Source: Clavulina sp. PMI_390 (Eukaryota > Basidiomycota > Agaricomycetes > Cantharellales > Hydnaceae). Taken from it: 64,000 bases of DNA. A program made the translations under genes and the position numbers. The stretch is from the NCBI GenBank assembly GCA_015039315.1, contig WIDE01000037.1:64533-128532 (forward strand), written 5' to 3'. This document shows positions 9,694-19,992 of this stretch, in pieces. How positions within the stretch are numbered: position 1 is the stretch's first letter; the number at the start of each line of letters is the position of its first letter. A model generated the notes under the pieces. The model was not told where the DNA came from. It saw only the letters and a list, made by a program, of their open reading frames with translations, and made no database searches.

Positions 9694-11676
9694 ATGAGTT
9701 GGCTCCACGATCTCAAAAACAAGGTCGAGCACAAAATCCAGGAAAATGTACAAGAGGTGCTTCACCAAAACGAGGGCCACAGTCAGGCCGCGGCCGATCA
9801 GCCTCAGCAGTCGCAAGCACAGCCTGACAGCCAGAACCAGGTATGGCGACTCTCAGAACACGATGTTTATCGCTATCGAAAGCAGTACGGCTTGAATCTT
9901 GGCTCATGGTGCGTCTGCCATGACTCTATGAAGGTTTTCCGTCAAGTAGTTGATGTCTGATCACGGCATCTATGACGTACAGGTTCACTCTTGAGCGCTG
10001 GATCGCCGAGTCTGTATTCGAGGGGGTTAGTGGATCTTCGGAGCTTGATGTCGTCGAGAAGGCGGGTAATGCAAAGGAACGATTGGAGCGTCACTGGGAC
10101 GAGTGGATGCGCGAGGAAGATTGGGTGTGGATCAAGGAACGTGGTTTCAACACCGTGCGCATTCCGGTACGTTTTCTGGCATAATTTTCTCGCTCTATTT
10201 ACGATTAGCCTAGAGCTGACGGCCTTTTGCCGGTAGATTGGATATTATCACTGCAGCGGTCTCGATCGCGGGCTACTTGACGGAACCCAGTATGCCCGGT
10301 ATGCCGATACCTACTCTGATGCCTGGCGACGCATTGTCGATGCGATCGACACAGCCCGCAATCACAGCATTGGGGTTTTGATTGGTACGTTCATCGAATA
10401 TCTTACTACGTTTTGTTACCAGACACTTCCTTCCTTCCGCACTGCTTGGTGACGTTATGACTCTGACTATCGTTGCGGTTCCTTTCTCCCAGATCTTCAC
10501 GCGGCTCCAGGTGCACAAAACAAATGGGATCATAGCGGCACGCCATCTGGCCAAGTCCACTTCTGGGAAGGCTCCAACCCTGAAGCCACTTCACGAGTGC
10601 TCCAGGCCCTCGCTGTTGCGTTGAACGACAAGAAGAATGTTGTTGGCCTCAACCTCATGAATGAGCCAGACAACAGCAACTCTCTTCAAGGCTGGTACGA
10701 GTCCACTATCACGTCTGTTCGTGGTGCGATCTCCGAGAGGGCAGGCGACGGTCCTCCAGCGAGCCAGTTCCCAATTTACATCAGCGATGCCTGGGACGGC
10801 AACTGGTACTCGAAGATCGTCGGCAAGCGGGAAGACTTCGTCGTCCTCGACCACCACTACTACCGATGCTTCACGCCTCAGGACAAGAAACAAAGCGGAG
10901 AGCAGCTCGCAGAGGATACCAAGCGGAACAAGAAGGAAGAGCTCCGCCGCTGGCATATCGCAGCGCACGGGAACTTTATCATTGGCGAATGGAGCGCGGG
11001 CCTCGATCCCCAGGGTATGCCGCATGGCGCTAACGCTGGCGAACAGGATCGCCAGAGAAGGGTGTTTGTCAAGGCACAAAGGGAGGTGTACGACGAGATG
11101 TGCGCGGGCCAGTTCTTCTGGACGTATAAGAAAGGCCAAGGCTGGGATGCTGGGTGGTCGGCGAGGAACGCTGCCCAGGCCGCAATCCTCCCTGAGTGGG
11201 TCGCTGGCCCCCGTGGCGAATTCAACGATGCCAATGATGACGAGCGCGAAGATCTCTTGAGGCAAGCAAGCGGTATGTTCTGCGTAACTTTCTCTATGTG
11301 ATCACTTTCTATAGTACTAATCCTTTCGGTCATCTTCACCACCATTTGTTCCGACGTAGAACGCCATCTCAACTACTGGGCCCAGCACAACTGCAGCTAC
11401 CATGAGATGTGGCGTTTCGAGGAAGGCTGGCGTCAAGGATGGGAGGATTCGGGCCTTTACGTGCGCTGCGGCAAGTCAGAGCTTGGCTATAAGCATCGCT
11501 GGATGATGCACCGTACGAAGGAGCACGAGGCGGCCAAAGGTGGCAGCAAGAACCTCTGGGAGTACAGCCATGGTTTCGAACAGGGCTTCGACAATGGCTG
11601 GGCTAGACGGATCCCAGAGAGAGATGATTGCCGCCTGATGAGCCCTGGCGAATCTTTCGCTCCTGGACCCCAGTAG
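9694..11676 (+). CDS. Intracellular glycoside hydrolase family 5 (exo-beta-1,3-glucanase-like)
   Basis: Retaining beta-glycosidase of the TIM-barrel GH5 family. Visible order: a leader with no secretion signal (MSWLHDLKNKVEHKIQENVQ); GLNLGSWFTLERWIAESVFE; the strand block FNTVRIPIGYYH; VLIDLHAAPGAQN; the acid/base motif NLMNEPDNSN; DHHYYRCFTP; the nucleophile motif FIIGEWSAGL; and QFFWTYKKG. Both catalytic glutamates are present. After the barrel a C-terminal extension of about 100 residues carries two copies of a W/Y...G(W/F)xQG(W/F) motif (EEGWRQGWEDS, SHGFEQGFDNG). This resembles the unsecreted yeast YBR056W group rather than secreted EXG1. The start at 9694 was preferred over 9634 because the family-like helix begins there. 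Substrate is inferred. Confidence 0.85.
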
Positions 11677-12150
11677 GATCGTACTTCTAGTCGGTGCTAG
11701 CTCACCCGCGATCAAAATTCCCCGTTATTCCTTTTCCACCATACATCAAAATTCAGACTCCAATGTACATCTAGCTCATCCTGTTAAAACTTTGCCATCA
11801 CTTGTTTCCGCCAAATCGAAATCGATCCACCGGATATAATGCAACGCGAATGATCTATTGTCCAGCATCGAGTATCAAAGGCACATTAGAACCAAGAAGG
11901 GACAGAAACCAGGATAGATAAACCAACACGTCATGACAGGCTCAATTACAAGGGATGTGAGATGAAATAGAGAAGACAGGATATAGGGAGAAAGGAGGAG
12001 ATCATGCAGGATAGCGAACAAACGAGAGTGCAATGAGTGAAAACATGATATGAGGTCAGGGTGATGTGAGTGAAAACGATTGGACGACGACATCCGCGTG
12101 GCACAAAAGAGGACATGAAAAGGAGTGACGTAGTGGTATGTGATCGAGAA
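11677..12150. other. Intergenic between convergent genes, no gene seen
   Basis: Holds the 3' ends of the GH5 gene and ARL1. A short minus-strand ORF at 11875-12093 is low complexity (Ser/His/Leu) and was not accepted. Confidence 0.5.
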
Positions 12151-13260
12151 CTACTTCTTTTGGATCACGTTGACGAGCCTAGAAGGGTTGACAGGAAGAC
12201 GAGTTTACCGATGTAATCAGCAAGCGGTCAGTTATCAGGGAATGTGAGCGTACCAGTCCAGCCCCTCCTCCAAGCCTTCACCCTTTGTTGCACATGCCCC
12301 TCGGATGCTCCATTCTCTCCCTTTCTCACCATCGAGCCCAAGTGCATCACTCATTGCCCCTGGCGACAGAGCACCCTCAATATCCTTTTTAATGGGTCAG
12401 TGCACAAGGAATAGGAGACATTCATAGTGAGAAGCACACCTGCTTATTCGAGAAAATCAACAGGGGTACACCCTTGAGTTCTTCCTCCGCCAGTAACGTG
12501 AGGAGTTCCGACCGAGATGTTTCTAACCGCGCATGGTCCGCGCTATCAATGACGAAGATGATAGCTTTGGTGTTTGCGTAGTAACACCGCCAATAGGGTC
12601 TGATGCTGGTTTGACCTGGTTTGAATGGAGCGAGGTAACGTGGTGAAACGTGTCAGGGAGCAACAGGTGTGCAAATAGAGGATGAGGCAGAAGGATTGGG
12701 GTCGTTTAGGTTGGTTAAAGGATGGTGGTCCAGATGAACGAAGATACACCAGCCATGTATTAGATCCGACGGATTGACGCAAATCAGGGAGCAAAGGTCA
12801 GCGACGAAGACGAGGAACAACGCGTGGGCAAGAAGGAAGCATTACACGTACCTCCGAGGTCCCACACCTGGAACTTGATGCTTTTGTACTGTACGGTCTC
12901 AACGTTGAAGCCAATTGCTAAGCCACCGCCAAATAGAGTCAGCCTCCACACCAGCACAGTGGAGCATACAAGAACGCACTCGGAATCGTCGACACTACCT
13001 CTCCGATCTAAAGAAAGCCAAGTAGTCGTCAGACTTAGTATCAAGGCAGAGAAAAGGGACGCCGCCAGCGGCCGACACCGAAATATCGTTCCACAGGGGC
13101 GGTGGCCAGAAACGAATTGGGTACGGACCTGTAGCCGGTAGAGAATGGTGGTTTTACCCGCACTGTCGAGCCCGAGCATCAGTATTCTCACATCCTGGTC
13201 CTTGCTCCAGAATGCGAGCGAGCTGAGTGAGTCGAAGATGCTCGAGAACGTCACGCCCAT
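12151..13260 (-). CDS. ARL1: ADP-ribosylation factor-like GTPase ARL1
   Basis: A small Golgi GTPase that recruits GRIP golgins. Read in exons from 13260: [17 protein letters not shown] with Gly2 for myristoylation; P-loop GLDSAGKT; switch [30 protein letters not shown] (switch II, WDLGG); [20 protein letters not shown]; the NKQD base-recognition motif; [17 protein letters not shown] (SA-like motif); and the end VNVIQKK. All GTP-binding motifs are intact. The sequence order and the TTILYRLQ block match ARL1 better than ARF1. Total is about 185 codons split over several exons. It lies about 410 bp downstream of ARG8 on the same strand. Confidence 0.92.
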
Positions 13261-13672
13261 GCTGGCCCCAGGATTATCTCAGCAAAGAAGTCGGTAGAGA
13301 AGGCGAAGTTGCGGGAAAGAGGTAGTGTAGTCGGCAGGGACTAGTGTAATGGTCGGTTTCTGAGGGGCAGGTGGGCCTCCGAGAAATATTCAGGCTCGAC
13401 AGACTTTGTCACGAAGGTATTGTTATTGTTTGGACATGTTAGCCGCTGATCCTTCATATTCTTGATATTCCTTGGCAATTATGACCCATTCTGAGAGGAT
13501 CAACGAAATGGAAATGAAAGGCTCTATTGCAATATGGTAATGTGGAGCACTCGGGGTAGAATATACAAGTAGTTTCGTGGCCGAGGTCGTCGTATGACCT
13601 ATTCTTCGGGGTCTGTACCGTAACACTCTGGTGCCAAGTGGCCAAGGCACAGCAGCAGGTCCCACGGCGTTT
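13261..13672. other. Intergenic between ARG8 and ARL1, no gene seen
   Basis: Contains the ARL1 promoter and the ARG8 3' end. Short ORFs here are not coding-like. Confidence 0.5.
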
Positions 13673-15425
13673 TTATTTTAGCAACGGGAGGCAGCTCTCA
13701 ATCACGTCGAGAACCATATCCACTTCTTCCTGGCTGACGTTTAGGCTTGGTACAAGCCTTACTGCGTCGCTTCCGGCCGTAAGCAGCAGGACTCCCCTCT
13801 CCCTCGCCATCTGCATTATTTGTCCAGGGTGGCTCGGATTCTTGAAAGCGATCCCTGAGATGAGACCGCGTCCTCGAAGCTCCGGATGGATGAGATCAGG
13901 GAAGAACAAGGGCAGCTGAGCCAAGCGGGAGCGAAGATGGGCAGAAACCGAGGAGAGTGAGGAAAGGAAAGCAGGGTCGGAGATCCTGGAGAGGACGTGG
14001 TGACCTAGACGCGTAGCGAGAGGAGAGCCACCAAATGTTGTTCCATGCGAACCTATTATAGAGAATGCAGCAAAGGGAAGACTCGTCAATAAGGCACTTG
14101 GAAGTCTGAAGCCACAGGTGAAACGAACCAATACTGATGGCATTGGCAATCTCATCAGTAACAAGAATGGCGCTAATCGGGAAACCATTGGCCAGAGGCT
14201 TGGCCATCGTGACGATATCAGGATGGCAGTCCAACGGCAAGGAGCTGTGTGCCCACATCGAACCCGTCCTGAAGAGCCCACACTGGATTCAACTGAGTCA
14301 TTACCAGTTCCCCGATCATAGAACATTGTAAACAAGCTTACCTGAATTTCATCATAGATCAGCACCGCGCCGACCTCATTGCATCTCTTCCTCAACCCCC
14401 GCAAAAACTCGACCTCGCTTGCCCTCACGCCACCCTCACCCTGAATCGGCTCTACGATGACTGTGCAGGTTGTCTCATCAATCAACGACCGCATTGCTTG
14501 CTTGCTTGCATCATTGAGCTTGCCCACTCGAACACCAGGGATAAGCGGGGCGAACGGCGCTTGGTACTTTGGGTTGGTAGTCACGCTGAGAGCGCCCATT
14601 GTTCGCCCATGGAAACCGTTTTCAAAGCATACGATTCCAGTCTTCTCGCACGCGGATGCATCGCCGTTCGCGCTAGGGTTCTGAGCAAGCCAGCGATCTT
14701 TGGCGACTTTACGAGCAAATTTGAGTGCGCCTTCATTTGCTTCCGCACCAGTGTTGGAAAAGAAAACCTTTGCGCCCTTCTCTGCAGATGGCGATGAGTT
14801 TGGTGCGAAACCAAGCCCGCCATCGCGTTGGGTGAGTTGCACGAGCAGTTGTGCAAGTTCCCCGGCCCACTCGTTGTGGTACAGATTGCTCACATGTGAG
14901 ATTTTGAGAGTCTGCTCGCGCATAACTTCTGCAAACTGCTCGTCCCCATGACCTAGGGCATTCACAGCGATACCTGCGGTGAAGTCCAGATACTTGCGGG
15001 AGGGTACGGCGGAAGATGAGGCTGTTGGCGATGAGGGAGCAACCCCCTCGTGTTGGGAAGAGGAAGAAGATGGAGAGGCCGCATAAACCCAGTTACCCTT
15101 GCCGTGGGTGATGATAAAGTCGGGGCGGGCATATGTGTTCAGGGTGTAGTTGGAGAAACGAGCGAGCTTGGTGGCCACATGTGAAGGGACAAACTCAGGG
15201 CCTTCCGGGTGGGTCACAGTGGTGTATTTAGTACTGGGCTGAATATTGGGACAGAACAGTAGGGGGGCAAAGGCGTGTGGTGTTGTTCGTGAACAACTCT
15301 AGGGTATCAGTGAACAAGAATGAGTCACGGCGAACCTTTGTAGAAGCATTCCTGTGGCCTCCAGAGCAAATTATTGCCCGAGACTTCCAAGGAGCAGTCT
15401 TTTTCGTCCGTAAAACGGTATGCAT
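13673..15425 (-). CDS. ARG8: Acetylornithine aminotransferase, mitochondrial
   Basis: PLP enzyme of arginine synthesis that makes N-acetylornithine in the mitochondrial matrix. Blocks seen: YTLNTYARPDFIITHGKGNW, YLDFTAGIAVNALGHGDE, VFFSNTGAEANEGALKFARK, NGFHGRTMGALSVTTNPKYQ, VEPIQGEGGV, LIYDEIQCGLFRTGSMWAH, the PLP lysine in TMAKPLANGFP, and SHGTTFGGSPLATRLG. Two introns in the second half have no in-frame stop, so a 514-codon ORF reads through them; that ORF is not the protein. Its apparent start is GTG, so I add an upstream exon 15425-15336 (MHTVLRTKKTAPWKSRA..., basic and rich in Ser/Thr, presequence-like) spliced to 15238. Phase agrees, but the donor (GTTCGC) is weak, so the first exon is less sure than the rest. 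Confidence 0.88.
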
Positions 15426-16228
15426 CGGGCTCAAGAAGAAAGACAAGACAAAGCCGAATGGCCGATCCTCAGATATTTTATGGAAATGGAATTGCGACAG
15501 TAAGAATAGAGGCTGGGATGCGATAGAGTAGGTCGTGGGCCGAAGAACGACAATGACAACACCGACTCAGTAAAACTACAACGCAGTGAGTCAATTCCTC
15601 GCAGAACAGACGCTCCCAAGTCTATGTTGTTGATACCGAGGGGGTTGTTGTTGTCAACCACACTCAGGCTGGGTCACAACATCCGCGACAAGTTGGTGAG
15701 GAGAGCTAGAAGACCCAGCCTCCATGGCAGCCTTTGTGTCATGTTGTGGATCTAGACAGCAGTCCAAATTCTCATTATACTCCTGTGCACTTCATTCGAA
15801 CCAGCGTCCGTTCCAATCAAATGGTACCCAATGGTTGCAGTATGCCAGCTGCAGAACTTTCCTTTGATCGTCCACTTTCTGTTGCAAATCAGGAGGCGTG
15901 AATTTCTCCGATCATACATGGACCTCGACGACAAATGGGATTGGTAATGGCACCGCTGGCTATAGCGACAGCTTGTTGGCGAGCTCTCGCGATCCATCAT
16001 AAATCCCTGAACACGTTCATAAAAGGCCCTCCTATTCACTGTCAATGATATTTGCGCTGGTGTTGTCCATCACAACCGAGTGGTGCTGAAACGAAGGTGA
16101 AATATTATATCATTATTGACATGCATCTGTTGCCGGCAACGTGGGTGCTTTTTATATCTCCGTGCCTTGAATCGTCGGCGCCTCCGACCGTCCCTCCCCC
16201 ACCTTCTACCCCCCAACTCTTGTTCGGA
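15426..16228. other. Intergenic, no gene seen
   Basis: About 800 bp between the ARG8 start and carboxylesterase 1; must hold both promoters. Short ORFs on both strands lack coding character. Confidence 0.45.
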
Positions 16229-18714
16229 ATGGTTCCTCTTGCAGGGTGGAGAAATACCGTCCTCGCGACTTTGGCGGTGTTAGTCACTTCTGGAACTGCT
16301 AATGCTGCCACGCCCACTGTTTCATTGAAGAGTAAGGCTACTGTGCTTGGCACGAGCACGATCTACGGCCTCGACCAGTTTCTTGGGATTCCCTTCGCCC
16401 AGCCTCCAGTGGGGAAGCTACGATACGCTGCACCCTCCCCCGTCCAATATACCTCGCACACGGTCGTAAATGCGACTGCGTTTGGCCCCGTCTGCATGCA
16501 GGACACAGTAAGTCGCCATTTCTCATCGCACCCCCAATGTTGAATGAATAATCTTCAACCTCTCAATCTCGTCTCCAGTCCGACTTCAATGTTTCCCAGA
16601 TGTCAGAAGATTGTCTTTCTATCAACGTCTTTCGTCCTACTGGTGTGAACGCAACTGCCAAGTTACCCGTCATGGTATGGGTGTATGGTGGCTCCTTCCT
16701 CAACGGCGGCAGCCCGTTGTATGACCCGACGGCTATCATTGATCGCAGTGTCCAATTAGTGAGTTACGTCCCTTGCACCCCTCATGTAAAGGGCGTGGGG
16801 AGGGGCGACATGCATAACCCACGTTTTGAGAACGTTTCAAATTGCTAATTTGTTTTTTTCCTACTCCAGAGCCAGCCAGTTATTTATGTGTCGTTCAATT
16901 ACAGAGTCAACTCGTTCGGATTCCTCGCGTCATCTGAGGTGGCCACTGCAGCGAAACATGGTACGGCCGCTCTCAACGCGGGCCTTTACGATATTCAGGC
17001 CGCGTTCCGGTGGGTCCACGAGAACATCGCCAGCTTTGGCGGCGACCCTGCAAAGGTGCGTCGCTCGAGGTCGGCTCCTCCGGTCTCGATCCCCCTGACC
17101 ATACATTCCTCGGCGGCCGCTTTGTCTAACCCAATCGGAATGCGTTTCATGACGGGGTGGCATTTACCTAGGTTACAGGTATGGGTTCCACGCTTCCCTT
17201 GGCCGAGGAATATTGCGTCGCTGATGGTGCCCCCTAATTATTAGCCTTCGGCGAGTCAGCAGGAGCAATCGCGATTGGCTCGTTGCTCGTGTCCGGACAT
17301 GGTACGGCAGTTCAGAAACAAGGGCTATTTCGCAGCGCGATAATGGAGAGTGGTGCACCATCAGGGTAAGAGATTATGGAGCAATCTATCATGTTCATGA
17401 TGCATTTTGATCCCCCTTTCTCTTCCATTCGGCGTTCGCAGCGATCCTGTGCCACCCCCTTCATACCTCAACCCACGCTATGAAGCTTTCGTGACTGCTG
17501 CGGGCTGTGGCGCTGCCCTTGCGAACAACTCTGCGCTCTCATGCTTGCGCGCTCTACCTACCGAGGCCATATATAAAGCCACCCTTTACTTGCTTTCGAC
17601 CTCCACCCTGGCATTGCCTTTCAATCGTGTTGTGGATGGGTATTTCCATGATACACAACCTTCCAACCAGGTCCGGGCCAAGCGATTGGCAAGGATTCCC
17701 CTCTTGATGGGTGAGTCCATCTTCTGCCTTATTCACATTATCGACTGGTGACCCACACGGATCGGTGTCATTTCGTAGGAAATAACCTCGATGAAGGCAC
17801 TTTGTTTGCTGCGACCACTGTCGATAACTCCACAGCATTTATCCCCGCTATTGAAGGTGAGCGTCAATAACACTCGGCTCAATAACGTCGACACAGACAT
17901 CTGATTTCATCGATTCTCTACCTCCGCTGGTACGATCGTGCTAGCCGATCTCTACCTCAACGCGGCCTCATCAAAGACATTTGACAAATCCCTCATCCCA
18001 ACGCTTGTCAAATTATACCCCGACAACCCTGCCCTTGGCTCGCCATTTGCCCCGTTGACTGTGTCTCCATCCTATCGATTCTACGAGCCACTCGCCACAA
18101 ACCAGTACAAGCGCAACGCAGCTGTATTCGGAGACTCCCTGTTCCAGGCTGGCAGAAGGTTGTTGCTGGACGCATATCTCGCAATTGATAAGCGCTACCC
18201 TGCGTACAACTATCACTTTGTGCAGAATACCCCAGGGGCGACTCCTGCACTAGGCGTGTATCATTCAAGCGAGATCTCTTACGGTAAAATCTGCTATCTG
18301 CTGGATTCGTGGATTTTTTGGTGCTGACCCACTTTTATCGCATTATCCTCATAGTGTATGGAAAGTACGCGACTCTAAACGCTACCAGCGTCACAGGCCA
18401 AACATCACTCGTCATGCTTGATGCATGGTTGCAATTCGCTCACACCTCGTCACCAAATGGACAAAACTGCAAGTGTTCCCATTCATTATTCGGAATTCTG
18501 GCCAAGCGCATCTCCACTCACATAGCCTTTCCCACTACTCTCCTTCACAGTGCCTTCCTGGCCGATATACGGGACTTCCCGCACGACGATGCAGTTAGGA
18601 ATCCCTGCCAATTCTACGACCACCAAAGTGACGACTCTAATTGAGGACACGTATCGGAAGGCGGGGCTTGCGTTCCTTAGTAGTGAGTCGTGGACTACCG
18701 CAACTTACATCTGA
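16229..18714 (+). CDS. Secreted type-B carboxylesterase/lipase, copy 1
   Basis: Alpha/beta-hydrolase esterase. Signal peptide at residues 1-25 (MVPLAGWRNTVLATLAVLV...). Family blocks: YGLDQFLGIPFAQPPVGKLR; SEDCLSINVFRPTGV; LPVMVWVYGGSFLNGG (oxyanion hole); VSFNYRVNSFGFLAS; FRWVHENIASFGGDP; FGESAGAIAIGSL with the nucleophile Ser in GESAG; NNLDEGT with the acid; and GVYHSSEI with the catalytic His. Ends WTTATYI. The triad is intact. Many short introns of about 50-70 bp. Near-identical in layout to the next gene, with the same intron positions where both could be read, so it is a tandem duplicate. The substrate is unknown; fungal members cleave esters of fatty acids or plant material. Confidence 0.93.
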
Positions 18715-19923
18715 GTCCATGTACGGGGTAATGCGCCACTCGCATAGGTTCCCCGCCGTCAGTGTGGTGTGATGGGCCAGGCTCGTATATGTAACAATAT
18801 TCTTCCCCTACTTCCTGCGTATCTATCGTTCTCCAGCTCTGCCTAAATCAGTAACACGGTGTGGTCATTGTGACGCTCTGGATAAATTTTGAGCCGGACA
18901 TCGAGACTACATTTTCACCTATCCATTTAATACTTCAACTGAGCGCCGACTATTGTGGATAAATTGTGCTGAGAAGAGGGATATCACTTGATGTTTTGGC
19001 AGTGGAGGCACCCATCCAGAGGGGCCAATTCCTGTAAGCATCAGCACTTGAGCTAACTCCAAGCAAGATGAATGCATTGTCTGGTACAGCGCGATACGAA
19101 GAAGGAAGGAGATTGATGGTGTCATAGTTGAATCGATGCGGCTATTGAGAGAAACCAACAGGGCAAAGATTTAGACCTGTACATGTACAGATGAGGAGAA
19201 TTCAATGGCAAAATCTCCAAGTGAGGACTATATAGAGTCGACAAGCTAGGAAAATCGGTGACTTCCGACAACGAGCTCCAACGAGTTATGATGGGAAGTG
19301 CATGTCTGCATCCACCAGTAAGTAGCTCGCCATTATGCAGGGTCTTCTAGCAATCGAAAGGGGCACATCAAGTCGTCATAGACCTCCCCAAAACCACCGC
19401 CACGGGTACGGGCTTTGGTGTAAGACATTTCACATCGATCGCAGTCTGCGCGCCTGGACTGCGCAGCTCCTGGCGCAGAACTGCTGAGGCCATCCATCAC
19501 AAAGGGTTGATCGTGGGAAGCACTTCCGGGCATTCGTGACCGTTCAAACACTGCAATCCTTGCCTCAAGCTCCAAAGACCCTGCTCGCTGGATCTGTTAC
19601 CGCCGCAGCAACTCAGCGAAAATGCGGTGCGCCCAGTCAGATAAAGGCATACTTATTAGAGTTTACATGCGTCCAAGTATCCTCGAAAGAAAAAGGCTGC
19701 AAATAACTGGGCAGGCTGTGTCTGCCATTCAACAATTCATGACCGTTCGGTATTGAGGGGGCGTGAGGAGTCGTGGGTAATAAGATCCAAGATATGAGGA
19801 CCATTGCTGTGGTTTCACAACAGCCTTGAGAAGGTGGCGCAAGCGTAGTCGCGGGATCATCTTCTCCGACCCTGGTCATGTCCATCACAACCATATTTTC
19901 ATATAAATTCTGGAGCACTGGGC
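18715..19923. other. Spacer between carboxylesterases 1 and 2, no accepted gene
   Basis: Contains minus-strand ORFs at 19333-19575 (80 codons; ends YDDLMCPFRLLEDPA) and 19637-19918 (93 codons). They read somewhat coding-like but match no family I know and could not be joined in phase. A gene remnant is possible. Nothing else was seen. Confidence 0.35.
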
Positions 19924-19930
19924 TATATAT
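19924..19930 (+). promoter_or_regulatory. TATA box of carboxylesterase copy 2
   Basis: TATATAT lies 69 bp upstream of the ATG at 19993. Confidence 0.55.
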
Positions 19931-19992
19931 GATTTTTTCTGAAGCATCAAACAGCTCAGTTCTACTCCCTGCTCCTCAGATCCTGGTTCGCA

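Noticed and set aside
10591..11265. 224-codon minus-strand ORF and a 199-codon + strand ORF in another frame
   Set aside because: Both are shadows of the GH5 exon, whose conserved motifs fix the true frame.
13673..15217. Continuous 514-codon ORF taken as the ARG8 protein
   Set aside because: Reads through two introns without stops; the family blocks CGLFRTGSMWAH and TMAKPLANGFP appear only when these are removed, and its start codon is GTG.
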